DNA of 6,772 nucleotides, from positions 1 to 6,772 of the forward strand of contig JBMHCC010000037.1 in the NCBI GenBank assembly GCA_049890115.1. Reading direction: 5' to 3'. Position numbers and translations under genes: made by a program. The stretch comes from UBA685 sp049890115. GTDB lineage: Bacteria > Pseudomonadota > Alphaproteobacteria > Puniceispirillales > Puniceispirillaceae. The notes beneath the pieces were generated by a model, which had not been told where the DNA came from, did no database searches, and saw nothing but the letters and a program-made list of their open reading frames with translations. This document shows positions 1 through 5,659 of the stretch, one piece after another. Position 1 is the stretch's first letter; each line of letters starts with the position of its first letter.

Positions 1-48
1 ACCAGACGGCTTCTGCTGTACGTACTTCAACTCTAACCAAACGCGCAA
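1..48 (-). CDS. N-terminal fragment of a probable tyrosine recombinase (phage/island integrase), cut by the window edge
   Basis: Reading leftwards from a TTG at 48-46, 16 codons stay open to the edge and give M(L)RVWLELKYVQQKPSG. The core LKYVQ-(x)n-G resembles the start of many proteobacterial phage-type integrases, in which a short beta strand of this kind precedes a YxRRR-P segment; that later part is outside the window. The TTG is preceded by AAAGG (56-60 on the plus axis) with a 7-base spacer, a plausible ribosome binding site. A second TTG at 30-28 is possible, but I see no equally good site for it. The gene lies 77 bp beyond the 3' end of the tRNA-Leu gene and points the same way, as integrases often do next to their tRNA attachment site. 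An in-frame stop occurs upstream at 81-79. The catalytic R-H-R-Y residues cannot be checked here, so the call is an inference from a short motif plus context. Confidence 0.5.
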   Translation of the reverse strand, partial: MRVWLELKYVQQKPSG

Positions 49-69
49 TGTGATACCTTTGTGATACCT
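49..69. repeat. Two 10-bp direct repeats at the integrase start
   Basis: TGTGATACCT occurs at 49-58 and again at 60-69, identical in all ten bases and 11 bp apart, about one helical turn. A perfect 10-bp palindrome, TGTTATAACA (69-78), abuts the second copy. The repeats overlap the ribosome binding site and the start of the presumed integrase gene. They lie between that gene and the tRNA, so they could be arm-type integrase or excisionase sites, or an autoregulatory operator. The repeat is seen directly; the role is inference. Confidence 0.6.
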
Positions 70-125
70 GTTATAACATCATAACTGGCTAAACACTAGT
101 ATTTCTGCGATATATTAGAAAGTAA

Positions 126-214
126 TGGTGCGGCTGAGAAGACTCGAACTTCCACGGGGTATTAACCCCACAGCGACCTCAACGCTGCGCGTCTACCAAT
201 TCCGCCACAGCCGC
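126..214 (-). tRNA. tRNA-Leu (anticodon GAG)
   Basis: The minus strand from 214 down to 126 folds as a class II tRNA. The 7-bp acceptor stem is GCGGCTG (214-208) with CAGCCGC (136-130). The D region contains AATTGGTAGAC. The anticodon stem CAGCG/CGCTG encloses the loop TTGAGGT, with the anticodon GAG at 180-178. A long variable arm with a GGGG/CCCC stem is typical of leucine tRNAs, and the T loop is TTCGAGT. The discriminator base is A (129) and the terminal CCA is encoded (128-126). It reads CUC and CUU codons. Its 3' end faces the presumed integrase gene, which makes it the likely attachment site of an element to the left. Confidence 0.97.
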
Positions 215-501
215 ACGATCATTTTAAATTGCCTTTCGATACAGCTTCGGCCGATAGGCCTTACACTATTTGATGCGGCAATGCCACCTTATCACCGACG
301 CGCTTTTGGTAAGGAGGCTAAAACCAGTTTCAAAGCGCCACATTTATGACTTCATCATCATCTTTGCTGCACGATGTCAGCCAAGATGACTTAAAAGCAA
401 GTTGGGTCACCTGCCGCCCGATAAAACAGATGGTGGTTTGACCGCCCCTTTTAATGTCATGTGTTAGATTTTTTTACAAGCCCCAATCAGCTTTTATCTG
501 G
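215..501. other. Gene-free spacer between tRNA-Leu and the EamA-type transporter
   Basis: I find no supportable gene in these 287 bases on either strand. The longest clean plus-strand start is a 31-codon frame at 346-441 with no ribosome binding site. An AAGGAGG at 311-317 has no start codon within reach. On the minus strand a TAAAAT hexamer (226-221) lies 6 bases upstream of the tRNA and could be its -10 box, but no -35 box is recognisable. No hairpin followed by a T-run was found for the end of the minus-strand transporter gene. The spacer may be remnant sequence. Confidence 0.5.
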
Positions 502-1401
502 CTAATGCGTGGCTTGCAAAGCCAGCCTGCGTTCTCTTAGCCAACTATAGAGCCCTGCTGCCACCACAATCATAGAGCCGATTATCGTTGGTGTATCAAT
601 TGTCTCTCCCAAAATCACTATGCCAGCTGCTGCACCAAACACGATACGCACAAAGCGAAACGGGCTAATGACCGAGATATCACCAAGGCGCATCGCTACA
701 GAAATAGTAAATGTGCCAAACGCTGCTAATAGCACCATCGTAAAGGCAAAAAACAGCGCCTTGCCATCTGGCATCACAGCACCTTCTGTCGTCATCATGT
801 AAAGCAATCCAGCCACCGCCAATGTCACAGAGCTATGATAGGATAGGCTGGCAGTTGTAATAGCTGATGGCGTAATGCGGGTGGCAAAATCACGCATGGC
901 CATGCCAACAACACCAACCAGCGTTAGCGAGGCATAGACATCAAATCCTGCCAAACCTGGCCTGATAATGATAAGCACACCGATAAGACCTGCCAGAAGT
1001 GCTAGGATGCGATGTATTCCGACCCTTTCCCCTAGAAACATAGCTCCCATCAGGGTTAGCAGCAAAGGTAGGCTCTGTAACAAGGCAGATACTGTGCTAA
1101 GCGGGGCTAATGCAATCGCATAAATAATGCCAAAAGTTGCGATTATCTCGCCTGCACAGCGCAAAAATACCGGCCTTATCAGATATTTTTTATGATAAAC
1201 AGGCTGGCCTTCACGCACCATTATCAGCCTGAAAAAAATCGCCATACCAACGCCTAAGATAGTGACAATCTGACCGATAGGCACGCCATTTTGCGCTGTT
1301 AATTTCACGGCTAAGTCGCCAAAGGTAAAAAACCCCATAGCAACCACCATCAAGATAATCCCTCTCAAGGTTGCTGGCATTGCAGTAAACAACATGAACA
1401 T
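502..1401 (-). CDS. DMT superfamily transporter with two EamA domains
   Basis: The product is a very hydrophobic inner-membrane protein of 299 residues, the usual size for ten-helix drug/metabolite transporters. Numbered from the upstream GTG at 1407, two EamA repeats are visible. The first spans about residues 13-149 and ends LGERVGIHRILALLAGLIGV followed by IIIRPG. The second spans about 157-289 and ends with GETID then IIGSMIVVAAGLYSWL. A short basic tail, RERR, follows the last helix. The family moves small metabolites (amino acids, nucleotides, vitamins, sugars), and the substrate cannot be told from sequence. I chose the ATG at 1401 because AGAG precedes it at 5-base spacing; the GTG at 1407 has no such site, and ATGs at 1395 and 1380 are alternatives. 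It lies downstream of the MelR-like regulator on the same strand with a 77-bp gap, so cotranscription is possible but unproven. A part in sugar metabolism is not indicated by anything but position. Confidence 0.88.
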   Translation of the reverse strand: MFMLFTAMPATLRGIILMVVAMGFFTFGDLAVKLTAQNGVPIGQIVTILGVGMAIFFRLIMVREGQPVYHKKYLIRPVFLRCAGEIIATFGIIYAIALAPLSTVSALLQSLPLLLTLMGAMFLGERVGIHRILALLAGLIGVLIIIRPGLAGFDVYASLTLVGVVGMAMRDFATRITPSAITTASLSYHSSVTLAVAGLLYMMTTEGAVMPDGKALFFAFTMVLLAAFGTFTISVAMRLGDISVISPFRFVRIVFGAAAGIVILGETIDTPTIIGSMIVVAAGLYSWLRERRLALQATH

Positions 1402-1478
1402 AGCCACTCTAATTTGTCACAAAGGCGCATCGTCTCACAGCACCGCCGAAAACAAAAGCTGATTTCACAAAAAAGGAG

Positions 1479-2321
1479 CTAATCACGTGCCGCGCGTCGA
1501 AAGGATTGCGGCGTGCATCCCGTATCTTTGGTGAAGACTTCATAAAAACGTGATAGCGACCCAAAACCGCTATCTAGCGCTATGGTGAGAATCTTTTCAT
1601 CTGATTCCAACAATGCTGATTTAGCGTGATAGAGGCGCAATCTTGTCAGATAAGTTGTAATGGATAGTTTCAATACTTTCTGAAACACCCCCATCGCATA
1701 CCCCTCAGATACACCGCCAGACTTTGCAATATCAGCAACTGTTAGGCTTTGGGTATAATGCTCAGCCATGTAGCGGATCATATTGTGAACACGGTGCATA
1801 TGACGTGGTGCTTGGAAGGGGCGCACCTCATCATCAACGCGCCCTTTTTGCCAGCCATCCAGCGATTGCCGGCGCAATCGGCATTGCAATTCAGTATGAG
1901 CCAGACCCATTTTCGCCGGATTGGCAGATTCATAATCAGAAACCCAGCTATCAAAATGAAATTGATCGCTTGTCTTGCTGTTATCAGCTGCTATCAGCTC
2001 ACCTGTTAATAAGGGCTCTGTCACAGCATCAGGCAAGCCGAGGGCTAATAATTCTTGCAAGGGCAGATTGGCAATGTAAATTAACCCCTCACCATGCACT
2101 TGTATCACACGGTGAGGTAATCGCCCCCATAACAAGCACAAATGACCATCAGGCGCACGAAATTGTCCAGCATGAGTGGCATAATCAAGCGAACAACCAA
2201 CAGGCAACATCACCTCAACATGATTGTGATTATGTGATTTTTCCATAATTAACGGCTTATGCTTCTGCATAAAAAAGCCGTCAGGAAATAAATGAGATGA
2301 GGCGATAAATGACAATTCCAT
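1479..2321 (-). CDS. AraC-family transcriptional regulator, MelR-like
   Basis: This is a cytoplasmic DNA-binding regulator of 280 residues. The N-terminal half is a cupin-type sugar-sensing domain with PLIMEKSHNHNHVEV (residues 23-37) and LLWGRLPHRV (63-72), the pattern seen in MelR-type proteins. The C-terminal AraC domain has two helix-turn-helix units, about 193-216 (LTVADIAKSGGVSEGYAMGV) and 243-264 (ILTIALDSGFGSLSRFYEVF), closing with GCTPQSFRR. The stretches GYAMGVFQKVLKLS and LDGW correspond closely to NYAMGIFQRVMQLT and LSGW that I recall from E. coli MelR, which activates melibiose genes. The open frame extends to a GTG at 2420. I prefer the ATG at 2321 because the homologous part (SSHLFPDGFF) begins right after it and the upstream stretch carries control-region repeats; no strong ribosome binding site precedes any candidate start. 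The gene is divergent from the sugar-uptake operon that holds an alpha-galactosidase, so it probably regulates that operon and itself. Confidence 0.93.
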   Translation of the reverse strand: MELSFIASSHLFPDGFFMQKHKPLIMEKSHNHNHVEVMLPVGCSLDYATHAGQFRAPDGHLCLLWGRLPHRVIQVHGEGLIYIANLPLQELLALGLPDAVTEPLLTGELIAADNSKTSDQFHFDSWVSDYESANPAKMGLAHTELQCRLRRQSLDGWQKGRVDDEVRPFQAPRHMHRVHNMIRYMAEHYTQSLTVADIAKSGGVSEGYAMGVFQKVLKLSITTYLTRLRLYHAKSALLESDEKILTIALDSGFGSLSRFYEVFTKDTGCTPQSFRRAARD

Positions 2322-2343
2322 GATCTGAAATAAGCATGATTTT

Positions 2344-2400
2344 CGGAAATTAGGAAGAGGAAATATGAGGATTCCGGAAATTATTGCCAGATTGACGGAA
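2344..2400. promoter_or_regulatory. Candidate regulator binding sites: three CGGAA direct repeats
   Basis: CGGAAATTA occurs at 2344-2352 and again at 2375-2383, both on the plus strand. A third, shorter copy, CGGAA, lies at 2396-2400. The spacings are 31 and 21 bp, close to three and two helical turns. Tandem direct half-sites about 21 bp apart are typical of AraC-family regulators, and the repeats sit immediately upstream of the MelR-like gene and within reach of the operon promoter. The copies are seen directly; binding by the neighbouring regulator is inference. Confidence 0.4.
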
Positions 2401-2442
2401 GCATTGGCTGATAAAATCACTTCATACTCAAAACACGCGTAA

Positions 2443-2480
2443 GGGTTATTGCTGTCTGTTTTTCAAAAAAGCAATAATCC
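2443..2480. promoter_or_regulatory. 38-bp inverted repeat over the presumed operon promoter
   Basis: GGGTTATTGCT (2443-2453) is matched by AGCAATAATCC (2470-2480), an 11-bp dyad with one G-T mismatch. The 16-base centre contains a T-run and an A-run. It covers the candidate -35 and -10 boxes. It could be an operator for a second regulator or a hairpin in a leader RNA. It lacks a following T-run, so it is not a standard terminator on the plus strand. Confidence 0.4.
2449..2478 (+). promoter_or_regulatory. Candidate sigma-70-type promoter of the sugar-uptake operon
   Basis: TTGCTG (2449-2454) and AATAAT (2473-2478) are separated by 18 bp and lie 45 bp upstream of the binding-protein start. The -10 box matches five of six consensus bases; the -35 box matches only three, as expected for a promoter that needs an activator such as an AraC-family protein. 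No transcription start has been mapped. Confidence 0.35.
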
Positions 2481-2487
2481 TTTAAAT

Positions 2488-2502
2488 GCCTGATTAACAG
2501 GC
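2488..2502 (+). promoter_or_regulatory. Small hairpin before the first ribosome binding site
   Basis: GCCTG (2488-2492) and CAGGC (2498-2502) pair over a 5-base loop, ATTAA, ending 9 bases before the GGGAGG of the binding-protein gene. It would sit in the leader RNA and could affect translation or mRNA stability. The pairing is clear but short, so it may be without function. Confidence 0.3.
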
Positions 2503-2511
2503 GACTTAAGT

Positions 2512-2517
2512 GGGAGG
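2512..2517 (+). promoter_or_regulatory. Strong ribosome binding site of the binding-protein gene
   Basis: GGGAGG is followed by a 5-base spacer and the ATG at 2523. It is the best Shine-Dalgarno sequence in the operon, in keeping with high expression of the binding protein. Confidence 0.85.
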
Positions 2518-2522
2518 ATCCT

Positions 2523-3767
2523 ATGAAAAATACATTCGCCGCGCTGGCGATGGTTGCTTCACTTGGTCTGACATCTGCGGCAAGCGCTGGTACGCTTGTG
2601 ATTAACACAGATACATCTGACCCGGCACCAAAAGCAGCGTTTCAGTATATTATCGATAAGTTCGAAGCTGAGAACCCAGATGTGACAGTTGAATGGAACC
2701 TGTTTGACCATGAAGGTTACAAGCAGTCTATCCGTAACTTCTTGAACACAAATCCACCAGATGTTGCGAACTGGTACGCAGGTAACCGCATGCGTCCATT
2801 CGTAAAAGCAGGTCTATTTGAAGATGTATCAGATATCTGGTCAGACACAGGCTGGCAGGATGGTGAGCTGTCAAATTCAATGGAACATGCGAAAAAGTCT
2901 ATGACAATCGCTGGTCGCCAGTGGGGCGTTCCATATACCTATTATCAGTGGGGTGTTTATTACCGCAAAGACATCTTCGAGAAGATGGGTATTTCTGTAC
3001 CAAAGACATTTGATGAGTTTGTTGAAGCATGTGCCAAGCTGAAAGCTGGCGGTGTGACACCTATCACAATTGGTTCAAAGTATCTGTGGACAACAGCTGG
3101 CGTATTCGATTACCTCGATTTACGTGTTAATGGCTATGAATTCCACATGGATCTGGCTCTTGGTAAGATCCCTTACACAGACCCACGCGTTCATGCTGTA
3201 TTTGATGCATGGGATCGCTTGGTTAAGCCTGGTTACTTCATCGAAAACCATGCTGCTTATAGCTGGCAGGAAGCTCTGACACCAATGGTGAAGGGTGAAG
3301 CTGCTATGTATGTGATGGGTAACTTTGCGGTTGCACCATTGCGTGAAGCAGGTCTAACAGATGACCAGCTAGGTTTCTTCCAGTTCCCAGAAATCACACC
3401 TGGCCTGCCAATGGCTGAAGAAGCACCAACAGATACAGTGCATATTCCGTCAAAAGCAAAGAACAAGAAAGATGCTAAGCGCTTCTTGATCTTTATGGCT
3501 CGTGCTGATGTTCAGACAGAAGTGAACAAAATCTTGGGTCAGCTGCCAATTAACTCATCATCAACTGTTGCTGATGATAAGTTCCTAAAGGCAGGTAACG
3601 AGATGCTTAATAATGCCTATGCAATGGCTCAGTTCTATGACCGTGATGCACCTGCTGAAATGGCATCTGCTGGCATGAAAGGCTTCCAGGAATATATGGT
3701 TAAGCCAGAGCGCCGTGACGCAATCCTAAAGCGTCTGGAAAAGGCACGTCAGCGCATTTATAAATAA
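2523..3767 (+). CDS. Periplasmic sugar-binding protein of an ABC transporter (family 1 solute-binding protein)
   Basis: The 414-residue product begins with a Sec signal peptide: a lysine at position 2, a hydrophobic core and the cleavage site SAASA/GTL after residue 22. It has no lipobox cysteine, so it should be a soluble periplasmic protein. The mature part follows the MalE/UgpB-type pattern: an early strand LVINTD, a segment FEAENPDVTVEW (47-58), PPDVANWYAG (78-87), WGVPYTYYQWGVYYRKDIFEKMGI (134-157), the acceptor-side motif KGEAAMYVMGN (257-267) and a late KDAKRFLIFMA (316-326). It would deliver an oligosaccharide or glycoside to the two permeases encoded next. Thr codons are strikingly uniform, ACA in 20 of 23 cases, unlike permease 1, where 6 of 14 are ACA. 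The gene has the strongest ribosome binding site here and is followed by a terminator hairpin, so it is probably made in excess of the membrane parts. The ligand is inferred from the neighbouring GH4 gene only. Confidence 0.95.
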   Translation: MKNTFAALAMVASLGLTSAASAGTLVINTDTSDPAPKAAFQYIIDKFEAENPDVTVEWNLFDHEGYKQSIRNFLNTNPPDVANWYAGNRMRPFVKAGLFEDVSDIWSDTGWQDGELSNSMEHAKKSMTIAGRQWGVPYTYYQWGVYYRKDIFEKMGISVPKTFDEFVEACAKLKAGGVTPITIGSKYLWTTAGVFDYLDLRVNGYEFHMDLALGKIPYTDPRVHAVFDAWDRLVKPGYFIENHAAYSWQEALTPMVKGEAAMYVMGNFAVAPLREAGLTDDQLGFFQFPEITPGLPMAEEAPTDTVHIPSKAKNKKDAKRFLIFMARADVQTEVNKILGQLPINSSSTVADDKFLKAGNEMLNNAYAMAQFYDRDAPAEMASAGMKGFQEYMVKPERRDAILKRLEKARQRIYK

Positions 3768-3786
3768 GCGCTGAAACAACAAATCT

Positions 3787-3823
3787 GGCAGGGACATTTT
3801 ATGTCCCTGCCTTCTTTTTCTTT
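3787..3823 (+). terminator. Intercistronic hairpin terminator/attenuator
   Basis: GGCAGGGACAT (3787-3797) and ATGTCCCTGCC (3801-3811) form a perfect 11-bp stem with a 3-base loop, followed by a T-rich tract (3812-3823). This has the form of a Rho-independent terminator. It begins 19 bases after the stop codon of the binding-protein gene, inside what is otherwise one operon. Partial termination, or protection of the upstream mRNA from 3' decay, would give more binding protein than permease, a known arrangement in ABC sugar operons. Confidence 0.88.
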
Positions 3824-3825
3824 AT

Positions 3826-3840
3826 TGATTATTGTAATCA
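3826..3840. promoter_or_regulatory. Palindrome between terminator and permease 1
   Basis: TGATTA and TAATCA (3826-3831 and 3835-3840) flank a 3-base centre, forming a perfect 6-bp dyad. It overlaps TTACGCGT-containing sequence that is nearly repeated in inverted form before the binding-protein gene (2435-2448). It could be an operator or part of an internal promoter. No convincing promoter boxes could be assigned. Confidence 0.25.
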
Positions 3841-3878
3841 TTACGCGTCATTTCAACTAACCAGCGGGGGCGGTTCAC

Positions 3879-4796
3879 ATGGCTGACAATACCATCATAA
3901 TCAGACGTTCTAGCTGGTGGAAACGCAATCAACAGCGCATCACGCCTTGGCTTTTTTTGGCGCCTGGCCTTGTGTTTTTTACGGTTTATGTGGTCTATCC
4001 TATTTTTCAGTCTCTGGCGATTTCGCTTTATGAATGGGACGGCTTGTCACCTGCGATTTATATTGGCTTTGCCAATTATATTGAGCTGATTGATGATGAA
4101 GAATTCTATACATCGCTGTGGAATAATGTGCGCTGGCTTATCAGCTTTATGTTGGCTGTGCCTATTGGTCTTGGTCTTGCGTTATTTTTGAACCAAACCA
4201 TTTTTGGCATTCGCCTGATTAAGTCACTATTCTTCTTTCCATTTGTTATCTCACAAGCTGTTATCGGGCTGATTTTCACATGGTTTTATGAGCCAAATTA
4301 CGGCATCATCGCACCATTGCTAAGCCTTGTTGGCTGGGATGGCTGGGCTATTTTGGCAGATGAAGATTACGCCACCTATGGGATTATCTTTGCTGGCCTA
4401 TATCCTCAAATTGCCTATTGCATGATTTTATATTTAACAGGCTTGAATAATATTTCAGCTGATCAGATTGAAGCTGGCAGAATGGATGGTGCAAAAGGCT
4501 GGTCACTTTTCTGGAACATCATATTACCGCAATTACGCCCAGCGACATTTATTGCTGTTGTGGTAACGATTATCGGATCGCTGCGCAGTTTTGATATGAT
4601 TGCGATCATGACACAAGGCGGGCCTTGGGGATCAACCAATGTGCTTGCGTACTTCATGTTTGAACAGGCATTGAGCGAATATGGCTATCGGATGGGATAT
4701 GGGTCTGCGATTGCAACGGTGCTATTTGGCATCATGCTTATCTACATCACATTCTTCATCATTCGTATGTATCGTGACGAAAAAAGGGGATTGTAG
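3879..4796 (+). CDS. ABC sugar transporter permease 1 (MalF/UgpA type)
   Basis: This is an inner-membrane permease subunit of 305 residues with six predicted helices, about 22-44, 83-105, 115-136, 165-188, 222-244 and 276-297. The cytoplasmic EAA loop that docks the ATPase reads QIEAGRMDGAKGWSLFWNII (196-215) followed by LPQLRP; the usual third residue Ala is Gly here, a tolerated variant. A basic N-terminal tail (RRSSWWKR) precedes helix 1. The short, six-helix form fits the UgpA/LacF-like branch rather than the longer MalF of enterics. It should pair with the permease encoded next. The ATG is preceded by an unusual GGGGG (3866-3870) at 8-base spacing instead of a normal AGGAGG, and the gene is separated from the binding-protein gene by 111 bp with a terminator, so its output is probably lower. 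Confidence 0.95.
   Translation: MADNTIIIRRSSWWKRNQQRITPWLFLAPGLVFFTVYVVYPIFQSLAISLYEWDGLSPAIYIGFANYIELIDDEEFYTSLWNNVRWLISFMLAVPIGLGLALFLNQTIFGIRLIKSLFFFPFVISQAVIGLIFTWFYEPNYGIIAPLLSLVGWDGWAILADEDYATYGIIFAGLYPQIAYCMILYLTGLNNISADQIEAGRMDGAKGWSLFWNIILPQLRPATFIAVVVTIIGSLRSFDMIAIMTQGGPWGSTNVLAYFMFEQALSEYGYRMGYGSAIATVLFGIMLIYITFFIIRMYRDEKRGL
4785..4790 (+). promoter_or_regulatory. Ribosome binding site of permease 2 inside permease 1
   Basis: AGGGGA lies within the last codons of permease 1, with a 9-base spacer to the ATG at 4800. The stop codon of permease 1 and the start of permease 2 are only 3 bases apart, so the two are probably translationally coupled and made in equal amounts. Confidence 0.6.
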
Positions 4797-4799
4797 GAT

Positions 4800-5651
4800 A
4801 TGTTTCCGACACCGATTGAAAAAGCATCTCCTTTTTCGCGCATCAGCTATAAGATTGCGGTGCCTATTGCCCTTATCATCTGGTTGATACCGTTATTAGG
4901 TGTGATGATGACGGCCTTGCGTGGGCCTGGTGATATCACGGCTGGTAATTTATGGGGCTTGCCATCTGAGTTATTATTCGCAAGCAATATGGCAGATGTT
5001 TTCACCAATACGCCGATGCTGGATTTCATCATTAACAGCTTTAAGATCACCATTCCAACGATGATAGGCGCTGTCGCCCTTAGTTGTATGACAGGGTTTG
5101 CGCTAGCTTCTTATGAATTTAAAGGCAATCTGCTGTTATTCTTTACCTTTGTGGCTGGTAATTTTATCCCCTTTCAGATTTTGATGATCCCTGTTCGCGA
5201 TCTCACCTTTCAAGTTGGTCTGTATGATACTATCACAGGGCTGGTGCTATTTCATGTTGCGTTCCAAACTGGCTTTTGCACGCTCTTTATGCGCAACTTC
5301 ATTCGTGCCTTACCATTTGAGCTTATTGAGGCAGCACGCATTGATGGCGCATCAGAATTTAAGATTTTCTGGCAGGTGGTTCTGCCTTTGATACGCCCTG
5401 CTATTGCGGCGTTATGCGTGTTGATTTTCACCTTTATCTGGAATGATTATTTCTGGGCAACGGTTCTGATTCAAGGTCAGCATGCGATGCCAGTAACAGC
5501 TGGTCTGAAGTCATTAAATGGCCAATGGATTGCTGCTTATCACCTGGTATCTGCTGGTGCGATAGTCGCTGCTATCCCACCTGTTTTAATGTTTTTTATT
5601 ATGCAACGTCATTTTATTGCTGGCCTGACATTAGGCGCCAGTAAAGGGTAA
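4800..5651 (+). CDS. ABC sugar transporter permease 2 (MalG/UgpE type)
   Basis: This is the second inner-membrane permease subunit, 283 residues, the normal length for the MalG-like partner. Six hydrophobic segments are visible, about 17-38, 76-104, 109-131, 142-163, 199-221 and 246-268. The ATPase-docking EAA loop is canonical: LIEAARIDGASEFKIFWQVV (175-194) followed by LPLIRP. The region FIWNDYFWATVL after it (212-223) matches the typical FxxxWNEFxWxL of this subgroup, and the tail ends MQRHFIAGLTLGASKG as in most MalG-like proteins. It starts 3 bases after permease 1 and ends 8 bases before the GH4 gene. The two permeases need a MalK/UgpC-like ATPase, which is not encoded in the window and may lie downstream or be shared with other transporters. 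Confidence 0.96.
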   Translation: MFPTPIEKASPFSRISYKIAVPIALIIWLIPLLGVMMTALRGPGDITAGNLWGLPSELLFASNMADVFTNTPMLDFIINSFKITIPTMIGAVALSCMTGFALASYEFKGNLLLFFTFVAGNFIPFQILMIPVRDLTFQVGLYDTITGLVLFHVAFQTGFCTLFMRNFIRALPFELIEAARIDGASEFKIFWQVVLPLIRPAIAALCVLIFTFIWNDYFWATVLIQGQHAMPVTAGLKSLNGQWIAAYHLVSAGAIVAAIPPVLMFFIMQRHFIAGLTLGASKG

Positions 5652-5659
5652 TTCTTTTC

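Noticed and set aside
221..249. Possible promoter of the tRNA gene on the minus strand
   Set aside because: TAAAAT (226-221) could be a -10 box, but it would put the transcript start at the first tRNA base and no -35-like hexamer is present at 16-18 bp.
250..261. GGCC-GATA-GGCC as a hairpin terminator
   Set aside because: The stem is only 4 bp of self-complementary GGCC, with no T-run on either strand.
125..349. Plus-strand open frame of 74 codons
   Set aside because: It runs antisense across the whole tRNA-Leu gene, has no ribosome binding site and no recognisable protein pattern.
346..441. Plus-strand 31-codon frame in the tRNA-EamA spacer
   Set aside because: No Shine-Dalgarno sequence at its ATG and no recognisable similarity; the nearby AAGGAGG (311-317) is not followed by any start codon at usable distance.
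465..510. Terminator for the EamA-type transporter gene
   Set aside because: The 7-base T-run (470-476) is on the plus strand, the wrong strand for this gene, and only 3-4 bp pairings are found downstream of the stop codon.
1724..2248. Plus-strand open frame of 174 codons
   Set aside because: It lies entirely antisense to the clear AraC-family gene, whose DNA-binding and cupin motifs are in the other strand; composition is that of a shadow frame.
2417..2608. Minus-strand 63-codon frame over the control region
   Set aside because: It covers the ribosome binding site and signal-peptide region of the binding-protein gene on the opposite strand and has no protein features.
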